Positions 54,578 through 63,999 of a stretch of 64,000 bases of DNA are shown one piece after another (within the stretch, counting starts at the first letter, position 1; each line of letters begins with the position of its first letter). Source of the stretch: Edaphovirga cremea. Lineage in GTDB: Bacteria; Pseudomonadota; Gammaproteobacteria; Enterobacterales; Enterobacteriaceae. Position numbers and translations under genes: made by a program. Below the pieces are notes generated by a model, which searched no databases, was not told the origin of the DNA, and saw only the letters and a program-made list of their open reading frames with translations. The stretch lies in the NCBI RefSeq assembly GCF_003332275.1, contig NZ_QOVA01000004.1, positions 122,327 to 186,326 on the forward strand, read 5' to 3'.

Positions 54578-55699
54578 TTAGCCCCGGCGGAAGGGAAGGG
54601 ATAATCGCGCTTCTTCCGCCCATGCACGAACCGCAACCTGCTCTTGCGCCAGAAAGTCGGCGACAGCCAGATGCAGGCCGGGATGACGCAGATAGTGCCA
54701 GGAGTCAGTCAGGACGGGTTCAAAGCCGCGAATCAGTTTATGTTCACCCTGCGCCCCCGCATCAAAGCGTGCCAGCCCGTTGGCGATGGTGTAATCCATC
54801 CCCTGATAAAAGCAGGTTTCGAAATGCAGCCGATCGAACTCGGCCAGACATCCCCAATAACGGCCATAAAACGTGTCGCCCCCAATCAGGCTGAATGCCA
54901 TGGCGACGGGTTTACCGTGTTGATTAGCCATAACCACGCGCAGGGTTTCGGGCATGCGTTCTGCCAGCAAGCTGAAAAAATCCCGCGTTAAATAGGGTGT
55001 CTGGCGTCGCACAATATAGGTGTTGGCATAGCTGGCGTAGATAAAGTCCCACTGCGCTTCGTTGATCTGCGCGCCCTCAAGCCATTCAAACTCGATGCCC
55101 TGCTCCGCAACCTGCTGGCGCTCTTTGCGCATCTGCTTACGTTTGCGCGAACTAAGCGTATCAAGGAAATCCTGAAAATCCCGAAAGCCGCGATTGTGCC
55201 AATGGTACTGACAGCCCAACCGACGCTGCCAGTGTGGTTGCCCTTCAAATAACCGGTTGGCGTGGGGATCGGTGAAATTGACGTGAGCGCTGGATAAGGC
55301 GTGCCGCGCAAGATAGTCCGGCAGATTCTCCAGGAGTTTTAGCGCCGCAGTTTCATCCCCCAATAGACGCGACCCGGTGACTGGACTGAAGGGAACGGCA
55401 CCCAGCCATTTGGGATAGTACTCAATGCCCGCCCGTTGGCAGGCTTGCGCCCAACCCTGGTCAAAAACATATTCTCCATAAGAGTGCCACTTCCGGTAGC
55501 CGGGAATGGCCGCCACACACTGGCCGTTTTCGATCCACAACAGATGTTCGGCTCGCCAACCCGAATAGGGGCCGAGACTGCCGCTGTCTTCCAGCGCAGA
55601 GAGAAAAGCGTGGCGCAGAAAAGGCTGGCCGACAGGCACCAGAGCATCCCACTGGCTGGCAGGGAGATCCGCCAGACGACCCAGCGACGTTAAGGGCAT
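54578..55699 (-). CDS. FemAB-like GNAT-fold protein (COG3146)
   Basis: The 373-residue protein matches the COG3146/FemAB-like family: FLRHAFLSALEDSGSLGPYSGW near the start, RKRKQMRKERQQVAEQGI, FIYASYANTYIVRRQTPYLTRDFF, and GGDTFYGRYWGCLAEFDRLHFETCFYQGMDYTI near the C-terminus. It has a duplicated GNAT fold, likely transferring an acyl or aminoacyl group; no substrate is established. It is monocistronic. Confidence 0.85.
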   Translation of the reverse strand: MPLTSLGRLADLPASQWDALVPVGQPFLRHAFLSALEDSGSLGPYSGWRAEHLLWIENGQCVAAIPGYRKWHSYGEYVFDQGWAQACQRAGIEYYPKWLGAVPFSPVTGSRLLGDETAALKLLENLPDYLARHALSSAHVNFTDPHANRLFEGQPHWQRRLGCQYHWHNRGFRDFQDFLDTLSSRKRKQMRKERQQVAEQGIEFEWLEGAQINEAQWDFIYASYANTYIVRRQTPYLTRDFFSLLAERMPETLRVVMANQHGKPVAMAFSLIGGDTFYGRYWGCLAEFDRLHFETCFYQGMDYTIANGLARFDAGAQGEHKLIRGFEPVLTDSWHYLRHPGLHLAVADFLAQEQVAVRAWAEEARLSLPFRRG

Positions 55700-55718
55700 G
55701 GTGTTTTCCTCTCACTAT

Positions 55719-55786
55719 CTGATTTATAACGGAATCTGATTTATAACGGAATCTGATATGCAACGGCAGCTGATATGCAACAGAAC
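55719..55786. repeat. 17-bp tandem repeat, four units
   Basis: Units begin at 55719, 55736, 55753 and 55770. The first two are identical (CTGATTTATAACGGAAT) and the last two are a diverged pair (CTGATATGCAACGGCAG and CTGATATGCAACAGAAC). The array lies between the FemAB-like gene and the LysR gene. Confidence 0.92.
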
Positions 55787-55800
55787 CCTTGCAGTGAACG

Positions 55801-56739
55801 CTATTGTAGGGAAACTTTGGTTATTGATTCCATCACTTCCAGAAGCCGAACAAAGTTTGTATTAGACAGCATGCTTTTATTGTAGGCAATATAATGATCT
55901 ACAGGGTCAAAATCAAAGTCGCAGGTTAATTTTTTCAAGCCAAGACTTTCACCGATTTCTGCATAAAACCATTCGGGAATAAGGCTGATTTTGTCTGATT
56001 TTGCTGAAACTGAAGCATTTACCATAATGGAACTGCTTTCAAAATTAAAATCTCTTTCTCCGAGATATTCCATTATTTTCCTTTGCGTGCGTAAAAGTCC
56101 CAACGTTTTAACGTTCAGAAACGTTGATGGCTCATTTTTCATGATCTCTTTTGTCAGAACTTCATTCACTCTGGGATGCTTATTACTACTTACAGCGATG
56201 ATCTTATCGCTGAGATACTTCTTGGTAACGGTTGAAAACGCATAATAGGGTTGAGTATCAAACACAATGTCTGCTTTGCGATGTGCCAGAATATCCTCGC
56301 CGGAATTTAATGCCGAATCGGCAGAGATATGCTCAATATTGCATTTTAACTCACTGTTGTCTAACGCGGCACACAGATCAGGTAAAATACGCTGAGCAGC
56401 ATACGTTGAAGAGTAAATAACGAATCTACTGTGTTCACTATTTGAGGTAAAATTAAGGATTTTATCGACGAGACCACCTAATTCATTGCCGATCAATAAA
56501 TGAAATTTGATTGCCGTTGTCGTAGGTACCAGTTTCTGTCCGTCACGTACAAATAAAGGGTCAGATAAACGTTGGCGTAGTTTATTGAGGGACTGACTGA
56601 CAGAGGAACTGCTCATGTTAAGTTTTTCTGCTGCTAACTTCACACTGCTGAAAATAAAGATGACTTCAAATTCTATCAGTAAGTTTAAGTCAAAGAATTT
56701 AATTTTTTGAAGATTCGAAGGGACGGGTTTTCCACTCAT
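55801..56739 (-). CDS. LysR family transcriptional regulator
   Basis: The 312-residue protein has a helix-turn-helix (LLIEFEVIFIFSSVKLAAEKLNMSSSSVSQSLNKLRQRLSDPLFVRDG) of the LeuO/NodD-like subgroup and a C-terminal effector domain starting near SRFVIYSSTYAAQRILPDL. It is on the same strand as the fimbrial operon and 248 bases beyond its last gene, behind a terminator. It may control the fimbriae, but that is inferred from position only. Confidence 0.88.
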   Translation of the reverse strand: MSGKPVPSNLQKIKFFDLNLLIEFEVIFIFSSVKLAAEKLNMSSSSVSQSLNKLRQRLSDPLFVRDGQKLVPTTTAIKFHLLIGNELGGLVDKILNFTSNSEHSRFVIYSSTYAAQRILPDLCAALDNSELKCNIEHISADSALNSGEDILAHRKADIVFDTQPYYAFSTVTKKYLSDKIIAVSSNKHPRVNEVLTKEIMKNEPSTFLNVKTLGLLRTQRKIMEYLGERDFNFESSSIMVNASVSAKSDKISLIPEWFYAEIGESLGLKKLTCDFDFDPVDHYIAYNKSMLSNTNFVRLLEVMESITKVSLQ

Positions 56740-56942
56740 GATAGTCCTTATAAACGCGAATGAATTTTGAACGAACGATAGGTAATGTCTAAATTTTTAC
56801 AAATTCAGAGCATTACCCATAAGTGAGTTTGTTTTGTTATAAACGTTTTCGAATTATAGTCTAATGGTGGGATTTTTCTGTGATATAGGCAGTTTTAGTG
56901 GCTCTGATTATGTGGTTGTTTTTTTAAGATTAGGATGAGTGA

Positions 56943-56966
56943 CGCTCCCCTTGAGAATGGGGAGCG
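56943..56966 (-). terminator. Terminator of the fimbrial operon
   Basis: An 8-bp stem CGCTCCCC / GGGGAGCG with an 8-base loop lies 21 bases after the last adhesin gene. The tandem duplication breakpoint falls at its right edge. Confidence 0.7.
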
Positions 56967-58230
56967 AGGGAAAGAAAACCCATATCGTTAATCGACGCTC
57001 AATGTCGTCGGAGTAAACGTGACAGTCAATGTCCCTTGATAGAAACCCTCATTTTTATCCATCACGTTGAATTTATCGACGCTCAATATCAGAGGGGTCG
57101 GTACACAGAGTACGGGATAACGCATATTCGGCAGACGCACGGGCCGGATCTCGCCGTTGTTAATATTGGTTAATGTAATGTCCTGATTGTTGGCCACGTC
57201 AATCAATCCGCCTCCGCCGTTACTGCTGGTAGGGGCCTGCATCTGTACATGATAATCAATCCGATCGACAGCTTCGTCTGTCGTCGCCTTATCGCGGTAA
57301 ATGGAAAAATCTTTAGGGTCGCGGCCTGGGGCCGATCTGCCCTCATCCTTGAGCGTGACGTCATAGCGGGTGCTGTTGGCGTTATAGCCATCATACAAAC
57401 ACATATCCAGCGAAGTGACGTCCTGGGCATAGGCATTGCCATCAGGAGCACCACGCGGATGCAAATCGAGTTCGACCAGCGGAGCCGCTTCCCCGTAGGC
57501 GGGCAGATAAATATCGGCATGATTTTTGTCGGTGGCGCTCAGGGTGATATGGGCTGTATATTCAGCGAGATATACGTTATTGGCGTCAACGAGCTGAAGT
57601 TTAAGTGTGGCTTCCCAAACACCGCCGACAGGCAGTTTACCCAGCTCACTGCCGGGAAGAGTAACGGTCAAAAATGAAGTATTTAAAGGTTGACTGTAGC
57701 AATATACATTAAGGTGGCCCATTGAATTCATTGGATATGGACCCTGCCAATTACAGCCACCACCAGGTAATCCTTGATATTTAGTCCCTTGCAGAGTCAG
57801 CACCTGTTTCATCCCTGAACGTTTCTCAACAAATTGGACATTGATGGGGGTACTTCCGGATGTATTCCCTGTCATCTCTGCCGCACATGCTCCCATCACG
57901 GGATCTGAGTTGCTATGGCACACCCAGCCGTAATACGATCCTGCTATATCACCCGGAGTTTGCATACCCGCTTCGTTATTCCAAATGCTTATATTTGATG
58001 ACGGTGGCGACATCAGGTCATACTGTGGGGGACTGATGGTGACATCAGAGCTTGCCCAGACCTGCCCTGCACCCAATAAACAGCCCAGTAAGATTATGTA
58101 TTTTTTGAAGTTTGTCATTGAGTTACCGGTTTGACGCCGTCTCCATTTCATTCGTTCTTTTCATCTTGACTACGGCCAGGTCACGAACGCTGTTTGGCAT
58201 CGCTTGCAGTGTTATCGACTGGCATGTTGA
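56965..58230. repeat. Tandem duplication, unit 1 (1266 bp)
   Basis: This unit and 58231-59496 are homologous with a constant offset of 1266. Each starts CGAGGGAAAGAAAACCC and contains one adhesin gene plus about 107 bases of usher 3' end. CGAG is present at all three boundaries (56965, 58231, 59497). Confidence 0.95.
56988..58118 (-). CDS. Class 5 fimbrial tip adhesin, second copy
   Basis: The 376-residue protein has a signal peptide (MTNFKKYIILLGCLLGAGQVWA) and the CfaE/CblD layout: an N-terminal adhesin domain with Cys residues, then a pilin domain that ends LTVTFTPTTLSVD. It caps the fimbria and binds the receptor. The C-terminal 200 residues are nearly identical to the first copy, but the N-terminal domain differs in patches (SNISIWNNEAGMQ; QGPYPMNSMGHLNVYCYSQPLN). 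I start at the ATG at 58118; the longer frame upstream is duplicated usher tail. Confidence 0.9.
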   Translation of the reverse strand: MTNFKKYIILLGCLLGAGQVWASSDVTISPPQYDLMSPPSSNISIWNNEAGMQTPGDIAGSYYGWVCHSNSDPVMGACAAEMTGNTSGSTPINVQFVEKRSGMKQVLTLQGTKYQGLPGGGCNWQGPYPMNSMGHLNVYCYSQPLNTSFLTVTLPGSELGKLPVGGVWEATLKLQLVDANNVYLAEYTAHITLSATDKNHADIYLPAYGEAAPLVELDLHPRGAPDGNAYAQDVTSLDMCLYDGYNANSTRYDVTLKDEGRSAPGRDPKDFSIYRDKATTDEAVDRIDYHVQMQAPTSSNGGGGLIDVANNQDITLTNINNGEIRPVRLPNMRYPVLCVPTPLILSVDKFNVMDKNEGFYQGTLTVTFTPTTLSVD

Positions 58231-59496
58231 CGAGGGAAAGAAAACCCATACCCTTAATCGACGCTCAATGTCGTCGGAGTAAACGTGACAGTCAGTGTCC
58301 CTTGATAGAAACCCTCATTTTTATCCATCACGTTGAATTTATCGACGCTCAATATCAGGGGGGTCGGTACACAGAGTACGGGATAACGCATATTCGGCAG
58401 ACGCACGGGCCGGATCTCGCCGTTGTTAATATTGGTTAATGTAATGTTCTGATTGTTGGCCACGTCAATCAATCCGCCTCCGCCGTTACTGCTGGTAGGG
58501 GCCTGCATCTGTACATGATAATCAATCCGATCGACAGCTTCGTCTGTCGTCGCCTTATCGCGGTAAATGGAAAAATCTTTAGGGTCGCGGTCTGGCGCCG
58601 ATCTGCCCTCATCCTTGAGCGTGACGTCATAGCGGGTGCTGCTGGCGTTATAGCCATCATACAAACACATATCCAGCGAAGTGACGTCCTGGGCATAGGC
58701 ATTGCCATCAGGAGCACCACGCGGATGCAAATCGAGTTCGACCAGCGGAGCCGCTTCCCCGTAGGCGGGCAGATAAATATCGGCATGATTTTTGTCGGTG
58801 GCGCTCAGGGTGATATGGGCTGTATATTCAGCGAGATATACGTTATTGGCGTCAACGAGCTGAAGTTCAAGTGTGGCTTCCCAAACACCACCGACAGGCA
58901 GTTTACCCAGCTCACTGCCGGGGATAATTACAGTCAAAAAAGCAGTATCATAATTGCTACCGTAGCAATTATGGGCGGCGTATCCAACTGAATTCATTGG
59001 GAATGGGCCAAACCAATTGCAACCGCTGCCAGGTAGTCCTTCATATTTAGTCCCTTGCAGAGTGAGTACCTGTTTCATCCCTGAACGTTTCTCAACAAAT
59101 TGGACATTGATTGGGGTACTTCCGGATTTATCATCTGTCATCTCTGTCGCACACGCCCCCGTTACGGGATCTGAGTTGCTATGACACACCCAGCCGTAAT
59201 TCGATCCTGCTATATCGCCTGGGGTTTCTATACCCTGTGCGTTATTCCAAACAGTGATATCTGATGACGGCGGCGACATCAGGTCATACTGTGGGGGATT
59301 GATGGTGACATCAGAGCTTGCCCAGACCTGCCCTGCACCCAATAAACAGCCCAGTAAGATTATGTATTTTTTGAAGTTTGTCATTGAGTTACCGGTTTGA
59401 CGCCGTCTCCATTTCATTCGTTCTTTTCATCTTGACTACGGCCAGGTCACGAACACTGTCTGGCATCGCTTGCAGTGCGATCGACTGGCATGTTGA
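58231..59496. repeat. Tandem duplication, unit 2 (1266 bp)
   Basis: This is the partner of 56965-58230. Its right end is inside the intact usher gene. Because the minus strand is transcribed, this unit is the promoter-proximal copy. Confidence 0.95.
58254..59384 (-). CDS. Class 5 fimbrial tip adhesin, first copy
   Basis: The 376-residue tip adhesin is the paralogue of 56988-58118, with the same signal peptide and pilin domain. Its variable patches read SDITVWNNAQGIE and FGPFPMNSVGYAAHNCYGSNYD. The ATG lies 4 bases after the usher stop, behind GGTAAC. Position after the usher is that of cfaE in the CFA/I operon of enterotoxigenic E. coli. Two tip genes in one operon are unusual for this class. 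Confidence 0.92.
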   Translation of the reverse strand: MTNFKKYIILLGCLLGAGQVWASSDVTINPPQYDLMSPPSSDITVWNNAQGIETPGDIAGSNYGWVCHSNSDPVTGACATEMTDDKSGSTPINVQFVEKRSGMKQVLTLQGTKYEGLPGSGCNWFGPFPMNSVGYAAHNCYGSNYDTAFLTVIIPGSELGKLPVGGVWEATLELQLVDANNVYLAEYTAHITLSATDKNHADIYLPAYGEAAPLVELDLHPRGAPDGNAYAQDVTSLDMCLYDGYNASSTRYDVTLKDEGRSAPDRDPKDFSIYRDKATTDEAVDRIDYHVQMQAPTSSNGGGGLIDVANNQNITLTNINNGEIRPVRLPNMRYPVLCVPTPLILSVDKFNVMDKNEGFYQGTLTVTFTPTTLSVD

Positions 59497-62076
59497 CGAG
59501 CCAACGTAACGCACGACGAGGCGCTGCTTTTTCACGTTTAACGGGCACTGGTAAAAATTCTCACCCGAGATCAAATACAGTGCTGCCGATTTGGTGCTTA
59601 ACTCAGCGGTAAAGCTACCGTCTTCCGAGAGCAACAACATTTTGCTGTTGATCCCAAGAATCGGGTTTGCTTTTGCGGCAATAGGCAACAGTAGATTGCC
59701 GATATACCCATAGCTGTGATCTACGGACACCTTCCGGCGGCTCAGTTTGCCCGGCAGTAGCAAGACATCGCGTGCGCCAGCCCCCGTCAGCAACTCTGTG
59801 GTGCTGCCACCTGAATTGACACTGCTGCTGTCGCGAACCTCCACGCTACCTTCTTCAAAACTTGCCAGGGGCAGCAAGGCGCTTCTACCCGCAGTGAGGT
59901 GAACAAGGGCGCTTCCCGAAGCCTGCGCATCAACCTGGGTACTGTTGTCATCGTCATCAATGTTATCGACATTCACCACCACACCCGACGCAGGGTCACC
60001 CGTGCCTTGCCCGCCCCAGTAAATACCGTGGCGACTCACTGCAACGGTGGAATTGTATGAACCACTGAATGCCGTAGTGTGATCGTTATCCTTGGTGTCA
60101 TAACTGTCTGACAAGGTGCCGGTCAAATTACCGTACTGACCATCCACCCGACCGGTGACCGCACTATCAACCGTATCCGTGTTGATTCCCCCCGCCTGAA
60201 GTTCGAGTTCACGATGGCTGTTCTGGTCGTCATACCAGGTGTGCGAGACGTTATAAGATGTTTGGTTACCGTCGTTATGACTGCTGCGGTAGTTAACGTC
60301 CAGATTGGTCGTCTGGCTTTTACCTGCTGAGTCCTGATGTGGTGACTGCGAGAATGACAGGGAGACATAGATGCCATTATCGCTGTCTTCGTAGCCGTCA
60401 TCATTACGGTGAAACGCGCCAAGCGTAGTACTCATTACCCAGTCTCCGCGGGTAAAAGAATGTGAACCGCTGAATTGATAGGTGCGTGACGTGGAATTCT
60501 CCGTAGTCTGGTTCAGCATATTGTCTTCAAACGACTTATCTGATTGATACGGCGTTTCTGTATCCGCGTGGTTTTGGGATTGTATATAACCCAGTATCAG
60601 GTTCCATCCCTTGACGTTGTAGTTGACCGTCGCATTGATACTTTCATAGCACCCTAACGTGTTGTAATCATTGCTGTCATTGTTTTGGGTGTCGTTACAT
60701 TGATCGCCGGATGTGCGATAACGGTAAAAACTGAGTGTAGGCCAACTGTTTTTGGAGTAGGTGATCTGCTCGCTGTCTCCCCGCATGTCTTCGTCACCGC
60801 GATAAACATTGCCGGACAGTCCCAGGGAGCCAAGCGCATTCTGATCAACGGAGTAATCAAGCCCGACTTCTATCGATTTTTGGTTGTCGACCGAGGCTAC
60901 CCCAACGGTGTTGTTAAGGGTTGCTGCCAGCGGGATGCGAAATCCAGCCTGAAAGGCAGACCCCTTTTGCTCGTCTTCGTCGGTGTCACTGATACGGCCA
61001 CCTTGTAAAAACCACTGTATGTGACCGTCGCTAAGGCTCCCGGTCTTGGTAAAGGCGGAGATTTCGGTACGTACAAGCTGGTTACTTTCATAAATACGCA
61101 ACTGCACGCTGTAGCTGCCGTTGGGAAAGTTGGACGTATCTATATTCTGGTTGCCCGCCGAGAGATAGAAAGTCCCCAGGAGCTGGTTGTTACGATAGGC
61201 GTCTACACGGGAATTTCGTGAAAGCAATACCGTCACGGGCGTTCCCTGGCTGGCTTCGGCTTTATTGAGATAACTCAGGGTACTCCCTACTCGCATGCCG
61301 TCAATTGCCCCCAGCGGGAGAAAGGTGAAAGCGAAATTACCGCCCTGCGCATTGAACAGGGTGCGGTTATCCATGCGACCTAATTGCGTATAGAAACGTT
61401 GGTTAATATCATAGCGGTAGTACAGATCGCTGACATCCGCATTATTTTCATTCTCGTCGTCATCTTGCGACGCATCAAAAGACCAGTGGGCGCCAATATA
61501 ACTGTTATCCGTGACTCCCAGAGCCCCTACGCCTTGCAGGTACAGACTTTTATAATCGCCTTGTGACACCACATTGAAATTTTGTTCATGGATAAGGGCA
61601 TTTTCAACATTATTAGTGGTCGGGGTAAGGTAGAGATTTTGTTCATTATTGTTGGGAAGCCAATCCTTACGCAGAAATAATGTAACACTATCTTCGCTTT
61701 CATCATAAATAGCAGCGACAGAGTCGGTTTGTAAAAAACCGCACCCTGCATTTTTTTGCAAATAACCACAACTGTCTTCACCATGGCGTGCGAGTGGTGC
61801 AGACAGACCTTGCAGCAAGGTTTGATATTCTTTATCCAGGGGTTTTATCGACAGGCCCAATGCAGCCAAGACTTTATCTGGCTCTGAAAACTGTACATTA
61901 TCAAGGCTGACTATGGCATCAAATCTACCAACATGTTTCCCTGCCAGAATAACATCAACAGATTCTTGTTCGCCGCGCGCGAGTATTTCAAATCCGGGCG
62001 GTATTTTCGTCGATGCATCACAACTGCCCGATCCTATTACGGATAAGCATAAAAGAGCCAGTAGATTTCTACGCAT
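59389..62076 (-). CDS. Class 5 fimbrial outer-membrane usher (CfaC/TcfC family)
   Basis: The 895-residue protein has a signal peptide, an N-terminal chaperone-binding domain (FEILARGEQESVDVILAGKHVGRFDAI), a large beta barrel (repeated short strands, GALGVTDNSYIGAHWSFDA), and C-terminal domains ending KMKRTNEMETASNR. The usher assembles and secretes pilins across the outer membrane. Length and features fit CfaC/CooC/TcfC ushers rather than FimD. It is 79 bases after the pilin, separated by a hairpin. Confidence 0.93.
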   Translation of the reverse strand: MRRNLLALLCLSVIGSGSCDASTKIPPGFEILARGEQESVDVILAGKHVGRFDAIVSLDNVQFSEPDKVLAALGLSIKPLDKEYQTLLQGLSAPLARHGEDSCGYLQKNAGCGFLQTDSVAAIYDESEDSVTLFLRKDWLPNNNEQNLYLTPTTNNVENALIHEQNFNVVSQGDYKSLYLQGVGALGVTDNSYIGAHWSFDASQDDDENENNADVSDLYYRYDINQRFYTQLGRMDNRTLFNAQGGNFAFTFLPLGAIDGMRVGSTLSYLNKAEASQGTPVTVLLSRNSRVDAYRNNQLLGTFYLSAGNQNIDTSNFPNGSYSVQLRIYESNQLVRTEISAFTKTGSLSDGHIQWFLQGGRISDTDEDEQKGSAFQAGFRIPLAATLNNTVGVASVDNQKSIEVGLDYSVDQNALGSLGLSGNVYRGDEDMRGDSEQITYSKNSWPTLSFYRYRTSGDQCNDTQNNDSNDYNTLGCYESINATVNYNVKGWNLILGYIQSQNHADTETPYQSDKSFEDNMLNQTTENSTSRTYQFSGSHSFTRGDWVMSTTLGAFHRNDDGYEDSDNGIYVSLSFSQSPHQDSAGKSQTTNLDVNYRSSHNDGNQTSYNVSHTWYDDQNSHRELELQAGGINTDTVDSAVTGRVDGQYGNLTGTLSDSYDTKDNDHTTAFSGSYNSTVAVSRHGIYWGGQGTGDPASGVVVNVDNIDDDDNSTQVDAQASGSALVHLTAGRSALLPLASFEEGSVEVRDSSSVNSGGSTTELLTGAGARDVLLLPGKLSRRKVSVDHSYGYIGNLLLPIAAKANPILGINSKMLLLSEDGSFTAELSTKSAALYLISGENFYQCPLNVKKQRLVVRYVGSSTCQSIALQAMPDSVRDLAVVKMKRTNEMETASNR

Positions 62077-62118
62077 ATGAATATCAGTGGTATCGAGGTA
62101 AGAAAAAGAAATGAAATA

Positions 62119-62146
62119 ATTGCCCCCTCATCGTATGGGGGGCAAT
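62119..62146 (-). terminator. Attenuating hairpin between pilin and usher
   Basis: A 9-bp stem ATTGCCCCC / GGGGGCAAT with a short loop follows the pilin stop by 9 bases on the minus strand, then a T-rich stretch (TATTTCATTTCTTTTTC). It would favour pilin over usher expression. Confidence 0.7.
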
Positions 62147-62155
62147 CAATTATAA

Positions 62156-62683
62156 TTATGCGCCGGTAGCAGTATCCTGATACAGGTACAGACTTACCAC
62201 ACCTGCATAAGAACCTGTTACCTGCGCACCCGGTACTTTCTGAGAAATAACCAACGGCTCAACGATCGACCCTGTGGTTGTACCAACGTCACCATTCGGG
62301 AACAGTTGCAAAACCGTCAATCCTTCGGTATCGGAAGTAGTGAGGACTTTACCGCCATAGGTGACTTCCAGGGGGATCTGAGTGTTGTTGCCGGAAGTAT
62401 TGGTCAGAAGAGGATCAGTAGCCAGTTGCACATGGATATTGCCACTGTCAGTCGTTGTCGCATTTGACCAGATTTTAGTTTGCAGAGTTACCGATGCCAG
62501 CCCAGTACCTGGAAAGTATTGCATGGCAACAGAGGTGGGTAGTGCAGTATTATCAGACTGTGTCATATCAAGTGATGAATCGATATTGGCAGTCACGGTG
62601 ATATTTTTATCCAGGGCCAGCGCCGAGGCAGAGGCTGTTAAAAACAGTACAGCGATTAATGGTTTTACGAGTGAGTGTTTCAT
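62156..62683 (-). CDS. Class 5 major fimbrial subunit (CfaB/CblA family)
   Basis: The 175-residue pilin has a signal peptide (cleavage after ALA) and a mature N-terminal donor strand LDKNITVTANIDSSLDMTQ. This matches CfaB (VEKNITVTASVDPVIDLLQ) nearly position for position. IPLEVTYGGKVLTT and YAGVVSLYLYQD near the end are also typical. It forms the fimbrial shaft. The strong hairpin after it fits high expression. Confidence 0.94.
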   Translation of the reverse strand: MKHSLVKPLIAVLFLTASASALALDKNITVTANIDSSLDMTQSDNTALPTSVAMQYFPGTGLASVTLQTKIWSNATTTDSGNIHVQLATDPLLTNTSGNNTQIPLEVTYGGKVLTTSDTEGLTVLQLFPNGDVGTTTGSIVEPLVISQKVPGAQVTGSYAGVVSLYLYQDTATGA

Positions 62684-62807
62684 GGGTATATCCTTGTGAT
62701 GAACGACGTCGTTCTTGGGTTTAAAATAGGTTACTATTAAAGAATTTTTGTTATTTACTCTAACGTCTCATCCTGGACACGGTAAATATATCTGACATCT
62801 TCCGTGA

Positions 62808-63533
62808 TTATGGAAGGTCAAATTCTATAGTGTTATCGCTTGTTTTCTTGATCCAGTCGTTATATTTCAGTACGACATGGTTATATCCAGAATCCTTGGG
62901 AAGAGAGTAAGAACCATCCGGGAATATATTTTTATTCTCTTCAATCCAATGACACTGGTTATTTTTCTGACCGGGAAGACAAAGGCCAACCCCGGTAATT
63001 TTAACTCGCTGTGTACCTTGATTCATCACTTGATGATGATCGGGTGACAGCGCTAAATTGATTGTTGGTGTGACAGGGGGAGCACTGACGAGTACGCCCC
63101 AGACCAGGCTGACACTAAGGTGCGTTGCCACGCTCGTTTTTTGCGTCGCGCTCTCATCGCCATCAGGGGATGGAACACCTTCAAACTTCACGCGATACAT
63201 GACTTCTTTTTCCGTGGGTTCCATGGAAATCATGCGTACCAGTTTGCTGGATCCGCCCGGTATGGCAAAGAGCGGAGGCATTACAACCAATGCACTGGCA
63301 TCTTTGGTCGAAACGGGTATTTCTTTTTCCTGGGGTGTCCCGGGCTGATCAATTTTGTATACGGTTGTTTTAATGAATTGCACGTCATTGGATTTAGATA
63401 TAATCCGAACGCTGCCTTCCCCTTTATTATCCAGGCCCAGAGCCATAGGGTAGACGGTCATATTGGCATGTGCGCAATTTAAAAATAGCGAGGCCAAAAG
63501 TAATGATGTGAGTCGAGAAAATTTAATTTTCAT
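62808..63533 (-). CDS. Class 5 fimbrial periplasmic chaperone (CfaA/CblB family)
   Basis: The 241-residue protein has a signal peptide (cleavage after AHA, mature NMTVYPMALGLDNKG) and a two-domain PapD-like fold: SVRIISKSNDVQFIKTTVYKI, VVMPPLFAIPGGSSKLVRMI and YRVKFEGV. It holds pilins for delivery to the usher. It is the first gene of the operon, as cfaA. The ATG at 63533 matches the signal peptide; a TTG at 63545 could add four residues. Confidence 0.93.
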   Translation of the reverse strand: MKIKFSRLTSLLLASLFLNCAHANMTVYPMALGLDNKGEGSVRIISKSNDVQFIKTTVYKIDQPGTPQEKEIPVSTKDASALVVMPPLFAIPGGSSKLVRMISMEPTEKEVMYRVKFEGVPSPDGDESATQKTSVATHLSVSLVWGVLVSAPPVTPTINLALSPDHHQVMNQGTQRVKITGVGLCLPGQKNNQCHWIEENKNIFPDGSYSLPKDSGYNHVVLKYNDWIKKTSDNTIEFDLP

Positions 63534-63834
63534 GTTGTTTACCAATAAGTACGTATTCCAGAGGGTTTGTATAATGAAATCGAATAGTGTTTCATTTGTG
63601 TTAGTGCGAAGTTGGATGATAATGAGTGTGAATCATTACAGCCATATCCTTAATTGAGAAAAAACCTCATGACGTATGCGATATTTCAATAATATCCATT
63701 CCGTCAAAGGTAAAATTTATTTCATACATTTAAACACTGTGTATGGGGGGCAATTATCCATTTATGGACAGCTTAAGATACACTCAAATCGAAATAATAA
63801 AGTTTCAAATACTAAATAATTAGGATTTTTAGTA
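63534..63834. other. Promoter region of the fimbrial operon
   Basis: About 300 very AT-rich bases upstream of the chaperone gene, as expected for an H-NS-silenced fimbrial promoter. No invertible element (inverted-repeat pair) is evident and no gene is supported. Confidence 0.5.
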
Positions 63835-63999
63835 TTAAGTCTTTTCTGGATAAGGTTTTTTTGCGGGACGAACGAACAGTAGCGTGATGGGAAGCAAATG
63901 AATCAGGGAGTCCATCCATGTATCGGCGGACACTTTCGCAGCAACATTGACGTTTGTGAGAGAACAATAGGCATAAAAAAAGTCAGGAGACTTATGCCC
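63835..63999 (-). CDS. Partial open frame entering from the right edge, unknown
   Basis: A 54-codon open frame runs in from the window edge and stops at 63835. It reads ...DFFYAYCSLTNVNVAAKV... and ends in a hydrophobic stretch followed by a basic tail (FVRPAKKPYPEKT). It could be the C-terminus of a small membrane protein or a chance frame. I do not recognise it. Confidence 0.3.
   Translation of the reverse strand, partial: GHKSPDFFYAYCSLTNVNVAAKVSADTWMDSLIHLLPITLLFVRPAKKPYPEKT

Noticed and set aside
62133..63754. 14-mer GTATGGGGGGCAAT at 62133 and 63741, flanking the pilin and chaperone genes
   Set aside because: Several 14-base matches are expected by chance in a 64-kb window, and there is no further similarity around the copies.
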